Shown here one piece after another: positions 22,995-31,412 of a DNA stretch of 35,633 nucleotides. Origin of the DNA: Prevotella heparinolytica (GTDB lineage: Bacteria > Bacteroidota > Bacteroidia > Bacteroidales > Bacteroidaceae); the NCBI RefSeq assembly GCF_004342845.1, contig NZ_SLXB01000031.1, positions 1 to 35,633 of the forward strand, given 5' to 3'. A program made the position numbers and the translations under genes. The notes beneath the pieces were generated by a model that ran no database searches, was not told the DNA's origin, and saw nothing but the letters and a program-made list of their open reading frames with translations. The stretch's first letter is position 1, and the number at the start of each line of letters is the position of its first letter.

Positions 22995-23891
22995 TTATTC
23001 GCACAGCCCATGATACAAGCTCATACAACTATACCCTCCCTCCGGCTCAAACATATCGTCCATTCCGGCATCGTTACGATTTACATAAGCGAACACTTCC
23101 TCAATTGTCGGGTAAGCTCCATTGGCACAGAAGCGGCGGGGTATGTAGGTTGGAGGGAAGAAGGAGCTGCCTTTCGGCGTTTCATCCCGCATGCGTTGCT
23201 CCGCGGCAATCAGGCGGTTTCGCCCGTAATCATCTTGTGAGATTAGCTTAACCTCCCGCTTTCTGCACATGATGCACGGATAGCATCCCACCCGTGAGAA
23301 CCCACGCTCATAAAGCGGGTTGGGGCGTTGTCCGGCTGCAAGGATATAATCTATAACCTCTTGTGCCGACCAATGAAAGATGGGGCGCAATACGCTTGCA
23401 TCGTGCCTGCTACACCAATCTATCACATCCTTTCGGCGATAGGACTGTTTCCATTTTTGATTGCCCTTTTTATCTGTAATCCTCTCGAAGTACTCTCCGA
23501 AGTAATTACACTCATACGGCATCTCTGCCCGACTTGCGCTTTCCTTGGCCCTGATGCCTTGTATTATCAGGCAACTGTCATCAAGAGATAGTATGTAATC
23601 TATCATCGGGATAATCTTTAATTCGTACGTGCAGAAACGTCTTGTTGTAGAGGGAAAACGGGAACGCTTTACCGCCATATCTACGAAATCGGAATACTTG
23701 CTGCTTTTAAGTACATGAAGCGTAACACCGAGATGGTTGCATACGTCATGTATGTGTGTATAGGTATCCGGATGTTCCCACCCGGTATCACAGAATACGG
23801 CCTCTATTTTGTCTGCTCCGTATTTATTAGCGGCTTGGATTAAACAAGCTTGCGAATCCTTGCCGCCTGAAAAACTTACTATTATCTTCAT
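22995..23891 (-). CDS. PP-loop ATPase, PAPS reductase-like
   Basis: The 298-residue protein starts with MKIIVSFSGGKDSQ, the PP-loop motif SGGKDS (residues 8-13) of the PAPS reductase / ATP sulfurylase group. The next marks are VFCDTGWEHPDTY and the RRFCTYELKIIP segment. A cysteine cluster (VGCYPCIMCRKREVKL, three Cys) could bind an iron-sulfur cluster or zinc. Enzymes of this group activate a substrate with ATP or reduce PAPS; related proteins include DndC, which makes phosphorothioate DNA. In phages the substrate is usually unknown. No DndD, DndE or DndA partner is in the window, so DNA sulfur modification is only an idea. Its start overlaps the stop of the 36-residue gene upstream (ATGA at 23891-23888). 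Confidence 0.88.
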   Translation of the reverse strand: MKIIVSFSGGKDSQACLIQAANKYGADKIEAVFCDTGWEHPDTYTHIHDVCNHLGVTLHVLKSSKYSDFVDMAVKRSRFPSTTRRFCTYELKIIPMIDYILSLDDSCLIIQGIRAKESASRAEMPYECNYFGEYFERITDKKGNQKWKQSYRRKDVIDWCSRHDASVLRPIFHWSAQEVIDYILAAGQRPNPLYERGFSRVGCYPCIMCRKREVKLISQDDYGRNRLIAAEQRMRDETPKGSSFFPPTYIPRRFCANGAYPTIEEVFAYVNRNDAGMDDMFEPEGGYSCMSLYHGLCE

Positions 23892-23998
23892 ATCTTATTT
23901 TTTATCATCCACTCCGCCACCTCTATTATCATGCCACATACAAGGGTGTAGAACAATACTATGTAGATGGTGGAGAGGATTAGTTTTAATGTTTTCAT
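23888..23998 (-). CDS. 36-residue membrane microprotein
   Basis: A short ORF fits exactly between two genes: its ATG (23998) overlaps the stop of the methyltransferase gene as ATGA, and its TGA (23890-23888) overlaps the start of the PP-loop gene as ATGA. The product has a basic start (MKTLKLILS), one membrane segment (TIYIVLFYTLVCGMIIEVA) and a basic end (EWMIKNKI). Such exact double overlaps are unlikely in non-coding sequence. Function unknown; a role at the membrane or in translational coupling of the operon is possible. Confidence 0.65.
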   Translation of the reverse strand: MKTLKLILSTIYIVLFYTLVCGMIIEVAEWMIKNKI

Positions 23999-26598
23999 AC
24001 GGCTTCATCTATTAGGTCGAACAAGGATGGTAGGTCTACCTTTTCATCAGCAGCCTTGCAGTATGTGGCACCGTCCAAGAAATAAGCAGGGTTGAGTTCC
24101 ACAGCCAATCCCTTGCGTCCTTTCTGTATCGCACGATAGGGAACCGTCATAAGTCCTCCGAATGGGTCAAGAACAGTATCTCCGGGATTACTCATCTGCT
24201 CAATAACACGGTCGACGATATCGAATTGCAACGGGCAAAGATGCATCTCTTTCCCTTTGCTCCATTGTGAGCCATTAAGCGTTCGCATGCGTGTTATATC
24301 TGTCCATACTTCATCGCTCCAGCTTTGCGGCTGCAGAAGCATGAATCCGGAAGGTAGTTTGCCTTTAAGTTCCAGCGTTTCAGCTATCTTCACGATATAC
24401 TCAAAATCCCAAACCTCGTTTAATGAATACTTCTTGAATGTCTGAAAGATTTGCTTTGCATCCATCGACGCAAGCTCTTCAGGTGTAATCCCCCTATTGC
24501 CGGAGCTACGTGTAAATCCGGCTGCATCAAGTTGCCAGCGTGCGCGGGAATATCCGTCTTTGTTTTTCCACTCCTCGCTATCAGGAAGCCACTCTTTTTT
24601 GTCTTTCACTACGGGAATATCTGCGTATGCAGTCGTACGATCTGTTTGAGGTTTACGGAATAGCATGAGATATTCAGGCATACCGACTCCCATCTTGGTA
24701 CCGTCTTTACATTGTTCAGTCCATCCAAGACGGTAAGTTTGGTTATTTTCTCTGACTACATCGGTGACAATTGTTTTCATGCCCATGTATGCGAACCCGT
24801 GTTTAACAAAGTGATGATGAACATCCATGTGGAAAGGGTAAACTGTTTGACATCCCATACCTGACAAACCCATAGGGACAATACGGTCTTTCACATGGAT
24901 AGCTGCAATGCGTCCCGGTTGCAATACCCGATATAGGTTTGGTGTGAGGTAGTCCATTTGCTTGAAGAACTCTTCGTTACTATCCGAGTGTCCGAAGTCC
25001 GCATAATTAGGAGAGTACTCGTACTGCGTGGCAAATGGGATAGAAGTACATATAAGCCCTACCGAATTGTCGGGGTAACGCTTCTTATCTGCCATCTCCG
25101 GCACGTTGTCGTTATTTACTATGGTGAAGTTCTCACCATTAACCTCTACACGTTCAACGCCCATTTTACGGGCAAGGTGTTGTGCCATTTCTGCATGCGA
25201 CAAACCGTATTTTCTTATTATTTCAGTCATTTTCGATATTAGTTTATTGTGATTTTCCCATTTCTTTTCAAGCGATTTACGGACGTTACGTTCCGCTTCC
25301 GTATAGATAAGGTCGATGCGTACAGTTTTAGTTTGCAGGAACCGTTGTATGCGGTGAATAGACTGTATGAAGTCGTTGAACTTGTATCCGATTCCGAGAT
25401 ATATCGCCCAGCTGCAAAATCGTTGGAAATTACAGCCTGAACCGGCAATGACCGGCTTTGCCGCAAGTTCCTGAATGCGCCCGTATGAGAAGTCGAGTAT
25501 ATTCCTTTCCCGCTTCTCGTAATCTTGTGATCCGTATATTGACTTTATAGTCGGTATTGCTTTCTCTATTGCGTGCCGTTCAGCTTCTAAGTCATGCCAG
25601 ATGATACGGTGTGCTTCTGGATTCTCCGTCCGTAGTTCAAGCATCTTTTCGATTCTTGCCGGCAGGCTTTCCCGTTTCTCTTTTGCCGACTGTTCAAGTC
25701 CGAGAGCTTCTGACCTGAACATGATGTATTGCCCTTTTTTATCTATCTCCGTTTTCGTGTGATCGGATGGTATCTCGTGCCAGCGCAAGTCAAGTTCCGG
25801 GAGTATGTACCCTTCATCGTCCTTAGGATTACCAGTGATGTCTGATGGTTTATTAACGAACAATGCCCAAGAAGAAACCCATAGCCAAAACTCCTCTTCC
25901 TTGTGTGGATGAAGTGTAAGATGGTCCGCATGCGTTGAATCTCTTTTGAAGAATCTTGTTTTTGCTTGTGAAACGTCCATCACCCCCAAGAAATCGGCAT
26001 AGGCAAGAAGCTCTATATATTCATTCGGTGATGGAGTGGCCGTTGCCACGAAGCGATACTTTACACGCTCCGCACCTTTCCGGTCTTGCATCGGCCCGGC
26101 GTCTCCTGTGAACAGCCGCATAAACTCACGAAACGTCTTTGTTCCGCCAAGTCCGCGAAGTACGGACGCTTCGTCAAGACTGGCTACCTTGAAAAGGTTA
26201 GGGTCAAGCTTGCCGTCTCTTATGCTTTCATAGTTCGTTAGGTATATACCATCACCGGACATCTCTGACGGTCTGCGGATAAACTTCGGCAGTGTTTCCC
26301 ATCCGAGTATATTCTTTGCGTCCTCCACGAACTCCTGCTGTACGGAAAGCGGGCAAATGATTAGTCCGCTTCCTGAACCTACGTTTGACAGCGTACATCT
26401 TACCGCCTCTAATTGTGTCACGGTCTTATGAAGCCCGAAAGAAGCGAAACAAGCCCTTTTGCCACCCTCTACCAGCCATTTCACCATCAGTTTGTTATGG
26501 GGCTTCAGTTTCGGATTAATATCCGTAGTATCGAGAGAGAACCCACTGTTCTCGGATAGACGTATTTTTGACCTTAAAAAATCTTCGTATGTTTTCAT
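23995..26598 (-). CDS. Helicase-like / DNA methyltransferase fusion
   Basis: The product, about 867 residues from ATG 26598 (a GTG two codons earlier is possible), has two parts. Residues about 1-450 are a SF2 helicase-like domain: a Walker A-like FGLHKT near 54-59 with His where Gly is usual, LDEAS near 141-145, VATATPSP near 185-192 and a SIHRIQRFLQTKT motif VI. Residues about 450-867 are an N4/N6 DNA methyltransferase of beta class: catalytic TSIPF near 519 (usually a DPPY or SPPF form) and DPFGG near 812 for SAM binding. The pairing with the HARP/SNF2 helicase gene just upstream (2-base gap) suggests joint work on replicating or host DNA. The two altered motifs may weaken ATPase or methyl transfer, but they may also be normal for this phage subfamily. 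Confidence 0.88.
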   Translation of the reverse strand: MKTYEDFLRSKIRLSENSGFSLDTTDINPKLKPHNKLMVKWLVEGGKRACFASFGLHKTVTQLEAVRCTLSNVGSGSGLIICPLSVQQEFVEDAKNILGWETLPKFIRRPSEMSGDGIYLTNYESIRDGKLDPNLFKVASLDEASVLRGLGGTKTFREFMRLFTGDAGPMQDRKGAERVKYRFVATATPSPNEYIELLAYADFLGVMDVSQAKTRFFKRDSTHADHLTLHPHKEEEFWLWVSSWALFVNKPSDITGNPKDDEGYILPELDLRWHEIPSDHTKTEIDKKGQYIMFRSEALGLEQSAKEKRESLPARIEKMLELRTENPEAHRIIWHDLEAERHAIEKAIPTIKSIYGSQDYEKRERNILDFSYGRIQELAAKPVIAGSGCNFQRFCSWAIYLGIGYKFNDFIQSIHRIQRFLQTKTVRIDLIYTEAERNVRKSLEKKWENHNKLISKMTEIIRKYGLSHAEMAQHLARKMGVERVEVNGENFTIVNNDNVPEMADKKRYPDNSVGLICTSIPFATQYEYSPNYADFGHSDSNEEFFKQMDYLTPNLYRVLQPGRIAAIHVKDRIVPMGLSGMGCQTVYPFHMDVHHHFVKHGFAYMGMKTIVTDVVRENNQTYRLGWTEQCKDGTKMGVGMPEYLMLFRKPQTDRTTAYADIPVVKDKKEWLPDSEEWKNKDGYSRARWQLDAAGFTRSSGNRGITPEELASMDAKQIFQTFKKYSLNEVWDFEYIVKIAETLELKGKLPSGFMLLQPQSWSDEVWTDITRMRTLNGSQWSKGKEMHLCPLQFDIVDRVIEQMSNPGDTVLDPFGGLMTVPYRAIQKGRKGLAVELNPAYFLDGATYCKAADEKVDLPSLFDLIDEAV

Positions 26599-26600
26599 AA

Positions 26601-28274
26601 TCACATCTTATCATTGAAAATATTAGCCACCATATCGACAACGTTCTCTTCAATGTCATCGCTCGTTCCGGTAACTGCATTTGCTATGTTCTTTTTTGTT
26701 TGAATGATTTGATAGACTTTCTCATCGATCGTGTTGCGTCCGAGGAAGTACCCGCAGTTTACGCTGTCTTTCTGCCCGATACGGTGTGCACGGTCTTCGC
26801 ATTGCTCGCAATCTGCATACGTCCATGGGAATTCTACAAAGCCAACGTTCGATGAGGCTGTGAGCGTCAAGCCAACGCCGGCCGCTTTGATGGAGCAGAT
26901 GATAATATCCGTATCCGGGTCGTTTTGGAAGCTGTCAACGGCACGTTGTTTTTCATCTTGCGTGTCTCTACCTGTGACGGTGACAGCTGTAGGGAAATAA
27001 CTTTTCAGCTGGTCAACTACTTCATGAAGTGAACAGAAGAGGATGATCTTTTGTCCGGATTCTCGGAAGTCTTCAACGAACTCGATAACCGACTTTACTT
27101 TTCCACGAGCCGATACGTTGCGCAATATTCCAATACGCACCATCACCTCTCCGCGAAGGGCCTTTGCTATTTTTTCATCGTCCGCGTTCTTGTATTGTTG
27201 CAAGTAGCGTATAAGGTCGCGCTCTGCATCTTCATATTCTCGCCGATTGGTTATCTCACAGGTATATACTTGTCGCACTTTGTCGGGCAGGTCTTGAAGT
27301 ACTTTCTGCTTCTCTCTGCGGAACATACAGTATTTCCACAGGAAGAAGTTTAATTCTTTTAGATTCGATGCTTCGCGTTGACCTGCGCAGTATCTTTCTA
27401 CGAATCGTTTGTAACCTCCGAAATCCTCCATCCTATTAAGGATTGAAATCTGCGGTACAAGGTCTTTGGGCTTATTGACCACCGGAGTGCCAGTAAGCTC
27501 TATAATATATTCCTTATCTTTACATATACCTTTGCAAAATTTAGCCTGCTGCGTTGAGGCGGACTTACACTTATGGCTTTCATCGATAATCACCGACTTA
27601 AACAGTTCTATTGAATTACGAAATTCGACGTCGCGAAGTGTCCACTTCTCAGCTTTCTTAATACGCTGAACAAAGTATTTTTTCAATGATTCATAGTTTA
27701 CTATAAAAACCTGATACAAGCCAGTCTGATAGAAGAAAGTCCATGTGTCGCGAACCTTATCGGAAAGTACCATAGCCTTTTTATCGGTAAATTTATGCCA
27801 TTCTCGCTCCCAATTTATTTTCAATGATGATGGGCAAATAACAAGACACGGGAATGCGCCTGCAAGGTTGATTGTAGCGATTGATTGAAGTGTTTTACCG
27901 AGGCCTGGTTGGTCGGCATTAATGAAGCGCTTCAATTCCAACCCACGCGCAATTCCTTGAAGTTGGTAGGGGTATGGTTGCACTTTTAACCCATGTGGAA
28001 TATTGAGCGCCGGTAGTTCCGGGATATCGTACACAATATTATCTTCTTGTATAGGTACTTTGGTATTTCCATTTGCACTACCCCAATTAACCTTTTCAAA
28101 CTGTTGTACCTGATAAGCCAACCTTTCGAGTGCTACGCGCTGCGATGCGGGTATGGACCAAACCTTTCGGTCAGCATGGTAGCGTTTCCCTTCTATTGTT
28201 TTAATGCGGTCCACAATGGAGGGCCTATATTTGAATGATACCTCGTAATAAGAGCCCTTAAAAGTTATATCCAT
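26601..28274 (-). CDS. SNF2-family helicase with N-terminal HARP-like domain
   Basis: The 557-residue protein is a complete SNF2-type ATPase. Residues 1-55 are HARP-like (YRPSIVDRIKTIEGKRYHAD, KVWSIP). Walker A is DQPGLGKT (121-128), motif II DESH (231-234), motif III TGTP (261-264), and the C-terminal RecA half holds GVGLTLTAS (466-474) and motif VI EDRAHRIGQ (493-501). Such SMARCAL1-like proteins re-anneal or remodel forked DNA; in phages they accompany recombination genes. All core motifs are intact, in contrast to the coupled fusion protein downstream. A hairpin at 28296-28317 separates it from the upstream gene. Confidence 0.93.
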   Translation of the reverse strand: MDITFKGSYYEVSFKYRPSIVDRIKTIEGKRYHADRKVWSIPASQRVALERLAYQVQQFEKVNWGSANGNTKVPIQEDNIVYDIPELPALNIPHGLKVQPYPYQLQGIARGLELKRFINADQPGLGKTLQSIATINLAGAFPCLVICPSSLKINWEREWHKFTDKKAMVLSDKVRDTWTFFYQTGLYQVFIVNYESLKKYFVQRIKKAEKWTLRDVEFRNSIELFKSVIIDESHKCKSASTQQAKFCKGICKDKEYIIELTGTPVVNKPKDLVPQISILNRMEDFGGYKRFVERYCAGQREASNLKELNFFLWKYCMFRREKQKVLQDLPDKVRQVYTCEITNRREYEDAERDLIRYLQQYKNADDEKIAKALRGEVMVRIGILRNVSARGKVKSVIEFVEDFRESGQKIILFCSLHEVVDQLKSYFPTAVTVTGRDTQDEKQRAVDSFQNDPDTDIIICSIKAAGVGLTLTASSNVGFVEFPWTYADCEQCEDRAHRIGQKDSVNCGYFLGRNTIDEKVYQIIQTKKNIANAVTGTSDDIEENVVDMVANIFNDKM

Positions 28275-28295
28275 TCCTTTTTGAGATTTGGTTAT

Positions 28296-28317
28296 TGGGG
28301 AACATTAGTGTTCCCCA
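28296..28317 (-). promoter_or_regulatory. Intergenic hairpin before the SNF2 helicase gene
   Basis: TGGGGAACA (28296-28304) and TGTTCCCCA (28309-28317) form a perfect 9-bp stem with a 4-base loop. It lies in the 50-base gap between two early genes. On the - strand AATAACCAAATC follows, without a T-run, so I favour an mRNA structure (processing, stability or attenuation) over full termination. Confidence 0.55.
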
Positions 28318-28324
28318 GTTTCTA

Positions 28325-28915
28325 TTATGCACATTCATCTACCGGAACCAGGTCTTTTTTCTTACGGCCTCGTTTCTTGGGTTTTTCTTCTAAATTGGCC
28401 TCCTCCGGTTCGTCTGTATCGAAGTCGAGCATTGTTTGTTTTACTCCCCATTTTTCGGAGAATAGATATTCTGATACCTCCCAATCGCAAGCCTGAATAT
28501 CGAGTGCTAAATCCTCAGAATACGGATAATCGCTCTCGTATATCGGCGTCCAAATGCTAAGGTCGAGCGTACCGCCAGATTGTAATTGTTTCGTTCCGAA
28601 GATGGTTACACCGTCTACTGCATCTTGGCTGTTATGCGAATATCCCGTTATATGGTAGTTAGGGAATGTCTCCGCAAATCCGGGGCTTTTGATGCTTTCT
28701 TCATTGATTCTCTCCGCTTCCGGTTGTTCGCAGAGTGCTACAAGGTGTACCTTTAGTTTGTCAAACGCCTGTCGCAAGTCGTAATGGATAATCTGGTCGC
28801 ATGACTTGCTTACTCCATTTGTGTAATTTGATTCCGTAAAACTCTCGTTGAAGTTTACATTCAAGCGGTCTTTCTTGATAATCGCTTTCTTAATGTCATT
28901 TCTAACTTTTTCCAT
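28325..28915 (-). CDS. Unknown phage protein with a basic C-terminal tail
   Basis: A 196-residue protein. The N-terminal half is helical (MEKVRNDIKKAIIKKDRLNV, LRQAFDKLKVHLVALCEQPE), the middle is beta-prone (VTIFGTKQLQSGGTLDLSIW), and an acidic stretch (LDFDTDEPEEANLEEKP) precedes KKRGRKKK, an AT-hook-like basic motif near the end. Its place among recombination genes suggests DNA binding or pairing work, but no family is recognised. The acidic-basic tail could regulate contact with DNA. Confidence 0.75.
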   Translation of the reverse strand: MEKVRNDIKKAIIKKDRLNVNFNESFTESNYTNGVSKSCDQIIHYDLRQAFDKLKVHLVALCEQPEAERINEESIKSPGFAETFPNYHITGYSHNSQDAVDGVTIFGTKQLQSGGTLDLSIWTPIYESDYPYSEDLALDIQACDWEVSEYLFSEKWGVKQTMLDFDTDEPEEANLEEKPKKRGRKKKDLVPVDECA

Positions 28916-28923
28916 ACTCTTTT

Positions 28924-29103
28924 TTATTTTGGTGAATACTCTTTTAGGAAGTGGGAGGTCAGCAGCATAGCCACTGACATGCCAAATATTACGGCCGATG
29001 AAACGAGTTCTTTTGTCGTAGGATATAAACTATCGGCAAGTGATACTGTTGCCAATAATCCAAAGCCGGCAACCACATTTAGGATTAATCTTATTTTCTT
29101 CAT
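28924..29103 (-). CDS. 59-residue membrane protein
   Basis: A short ORF lies exactly in the gap between two early genes, with its ATG at 29103 only 1 base from the stop of the upstream gene (29105) and its TAA 8 bases before the next start (28915). The product begins MKKIRLILNVVAGFGLLATV, then SLADSLYPTTKELVSSAVIF, and ends GMSVAMLLTSHFLKEYSPK: two hydrophobic segments with a short loop between. It is probably an inner membrane hairpin protein. Function unknown. Confidence 0.7.
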   Translation of the reverse strand: MKKIRLILNVVAGFGLLATVSLADSLYPTTKELVSSAVIFGMSVAMLLTSHFLKEYSPK

Positions 29104-29104
29104 G

Positions 29105-29521
29105 TTATCTGTTATTTTGCGGGACGAAACGCCCCAGTTTCATTTCTTCCTTTGCTTTTGAAATTACCGTAACGCACCATGATAGCTGATGTGTTGCCGT
29201 CCTGTTTGCTCTCTCACACCAATCAACCAGATATTGTTCCTCTCTGCATAGAGAGTCAATGAGAGCGTTTACGGCCTTAGCCGTTGCTTTTGCGTTCTTT
29301 GCGGCTTCCCGAAGCGTCTCCATTACTTCATTATTCTTCGCTTCATTGAGATGATATTTTGCATCCGCAAGCATCTTTCCGGTGCGTGCCACGTATGCGG
29401 CAAGGTCGTTCCCGCGTACAACAGCTTCTTCCGGGTTCTCGCTCATGGTTATATTCAGGAAACCGTCTATCTCTTTCAGTTCCGCGAGTATCTGATTCTT
29501 AGGTGTGATGTTGATGTTCAT
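29105..29521 (-). CDS. Helical protein of unknown function
   Basis: A 138-residue, mostly helical protein (LAELKEIDGFLNITMSENPE, TGKMLADAKYHLNEAKNNEV, EAAKNAKATAKAVNALIDSL). The heptad-like spacing of hydrophobic residues suggests a helical bundle. It lies 20 bases downstream of the exonuclease gene. Proteins with this outline often accompany phage recombination modules, but I see no motif to assign a role. It could be a coiled-coil partner of the exonuclease or of the coiled-coil protein at 30200-31402. Confidence 0.7.
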   Translation of the reverse strand: MNINITPKNQILAELKEIDGFLNITMSENPEEAVVRGNDLAAYVARTGKMLADAKYHLNEAKNNEVMETLREAAKNAKATAKAVNALIDSLCREEQYLVDWCERANRTATHQLSWCVTVISKAKEEMKLGRFVPQNNR

Positions 29522-29541
29522 TGCTTTTTATCTAAAATATA

Positions 29542-30198
29542 TTACACCATTAATTGCCACCACTTAAAAGCAAGGTCTTCATACTTTTCCTTGCCGCGAT
29601 TATACGTCTCATCGCCGCGTCGTATAAATGCTTTGAAAATCTTGCAGTTCTTTTTGCTGATGGCATAGATGAAATCCCTATCACTGCCTGCTATATCCAT
29701 GTACCATGCACGGCTTCTATCCCAGTCGAAGAAATCGATAGCTTCATCGAACTCTTTTTGCGAAGAGGCAAATGTAGTTTTCAAGTCTCCACCGAATCCG
29801 AAAGCGGGCAGCCACCAGTCCCATTTACAGCGCGTATCAAGATGGTAAGCAAAATTACCGTAGTGAAATTCTTGCTGCTGGTTTATCATGAATTTCTGAC
29901 AATCGGACTGTGTTATTACCATGGAAAGGAACTGATCTTTTTCGGATTTCCGGCGAAGAGCTTTTCTCATTTCCAATCCGAGTTCAAATTCTTCATGCGT
30001 GTACACGTAATCGTCTACCATTAGCTTATCATAGCGCACACGGTCGTTTTCCGTTATAAGCGCATCGACGAGAGTACCGAACTTGAAAGCCGCTTCCTTA
30101 TCCCCGTACTGTTGACGGGGATATAGGAAGTTTTTAAGCTCCGTAAGGTCAGAGTTGCTAACCTCGCTACGTAGATAGTATGAATCAGGATTACTCAT
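29542..30198 (-). CDS. PD-(D/E)XK exonuclease (DUF3799-like)
   Basis: The 218-residue protein carries the marks of phage PD-(D/E)XK exonucleases that pair with RecT: FGTLVDALI at residues 40-48, QSDCQKFMI, then DTRCKWDWWL (Asp127) and FGGDLKTTFA, with the active-site D138-x-K140. The fold degrades one strand of double-stranded DNA from ends to give the 3' strand RecT needs. It follows the coiled-coil gene closely. The length is slightly short compared with RecE-like enzymes, as is common for the DUF3799 group. Confidence 0.82.
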   Translation of the reverse strand: MSNPDSYYLRSEVSNSDLTELKNFLYPRQQYGDKEAAFKFGTLVDALITENDRVRYDKLMVDDYVYTHEEFELGLEMRKALRRKSEKDQFLSMVITQSDCQKFMINQQQEFHYGNFAYHLDTRCKWDWWLPAFGFGGDLKTTFASSQKEFDEAIDFFDWDRSRAWYMDIAGSDRDFIYAISKKNCKIFKAFIRRGDETYNRGKEKYEDLAFKWWQLMV

Positions 30199-30199
30199 A

Positions 30200-31402
30200 T
30201 TACTTTGCTTTTACATCCGCCTCATAACGGATATATTGTGAGTTGATATGGGTTTGGTCTTTACTGTTCGCTTGTTTCTCGCAGTAGGTTATCATCTTCT
30301 TAAATACCTTTTCAAGGTCTTCAATAGATAGTGTTTGTCCCTCGTTGAGCCACCACATCTGAAAGATTTCAAGGAATCCTTGAGGGTGAAGTACAACTAT
30401 TTTTTCTTTTACTTTCGCATTGGTTGGAGGTGCCGCCACTGTTGCAGCAGTTGCATCGAACAGGCTTCCCATTGCATCTTGTTGTGCTTTCATTGCATTG
30501 GCTTGCTTTTCGGCTTCCTCCTGCTTTCTGATTTCTTCCATTCTCCGAGCCGCTTCTTCGGCTTCACGTTGTTTGCGTTCAGCTTCCGCCTTTGCTGCTT
30601 CTTCCGCATTGCGTAGCTTTAGTTGCTCCAACTCGGCAAGTTCTCTGCGCTTAGATGGAAGCCTATCTGTAATATCTTGCCTAAGGAGTGATAACTCTGA
30701 TTTCATTCTGGAAGCAAACATTTCATACTTCCCTTGTATGGCAGATTTTCTTATTTCCGCTTTTTCTTCAACAGAAAGATAAAATGTCGAGTTGTCGAAA
30801 GAGAATTTATCAAAGTGTGCTCTGGGGTAATCCGTCTGGAAGACAGTAATACCTATTACGTCTCTGTCAAAGTTGGCAAATGTTAATCGTGAGAATATAC
30901 TCTGTAGTTCTTCTACTTTAGCTTGTAAATACCGATTGAAGTAAGACAGGAGAGCATCCTCTACGTCCTGTCGATAGGTTACTTTTTCGCGCTCCACGGC
31001 AGCTCTACGTTCTGCTTCCTTTCGTCTTTTCTGCTCTTCCTCGTACTTCCATTGCGCATACTGATTACGTTTTTCCACTATCTTACCGGGTATCGTATTT
31101 GGATCTTTCGGGTCTATTGCTTTTTCCTGAGATGTAAAAAAAGAGCGAATTTTATCGAATATCTGCGTAAGCGGTGCCCGGCGGTCATTCATGTTTTTTA
31201 TTGTTATACCTACTTTTTTCAGGTATTCGGACGCTTTTGCGTCAAGTTCTTCATTCATGCCTTCCCCCTCAATAGTATCGAGGATAGCTTGGCCGGCTGC
31301 ATTGCAATTTTTCACCGAAGTGCCATTCTTTCCTACTATTTCAGGAAATGAAGAGAATAACATTTTTACTTCATCTATTTTTATTAAATCCGTTGTTGAC
31401 AT
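30200..31402 (-). CDS. Large coiled-coil protein of the recombination module
   Basis: A 400-residue protein. Residues 1-115 are mixed and moderately hydrophobic. Residues about 115-145 form a charged helix (YEEEQKRRKEAERRAAVERE), residues about 145-240 are a folded centre, and residues about 255-310 are a long E/K/A-rich coiled coil (AERKQREAEEAARRMEEIRK). A compact C-terminal domain follows (VLHPQGFLEIFQMWWLNEGQ). It is placed between the dsRBD protein or RecT genes and the exonuclease gene, where some phages encode accessory factors that bind ends or link nuclease and annealase. No enzymatic motif is visible. Confidence 0.75.
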   Translation of the reverse strand: MSTTDLIKIDEVKMLFSSFPEIVGKNGTSVKNCNAAGQAILDTIEGEGMNEELDAKASEYLKKVGITIKNMNDRRAPLTQIFDKIRSFFTSQEKAIDPKDPNTIPGKIVEKRNQYAQWKYEEEQKRRKEAERRAAVEREKVTYRQDVEDALLSYFNRYLQAKVEELQSIFSRLTFANFDRDVIGITVFQTDYPRAHFDKFSFDNSTFYLSVEEKAEIRKSAIQGKYEMFASRMKSELSLLRQDITDRLPSKRRELAELEQLKLRNAEEAAKAEAERKQREAEEAARRMEEIRKQEEAEKQANAMKAQQDAMGSLFDATAATVAAPPTNAKVKEKIVVLHPQGFLEIFQMWWLNEGQTLSIEDLEKVFKKMITYCEKQANSKDQTHINSQYIRYEADVKAK

Positions 31403-31412
31403 AGTTTTTCTG

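Noticed and set aside
22972..23028. Longer start (23028) for the 70-residue protein
   Set aside because: The extra part overlaps the PP-loop gene; the ATG at 22971 lies in the gap and gives a natural N-terminus.
22995..23891. DndC of a phosphorothioation system
   Set aside because: No partner Dnd or Ssp genes lie nearby; only the PP-loop and Cys cluster are shared, which many families have.
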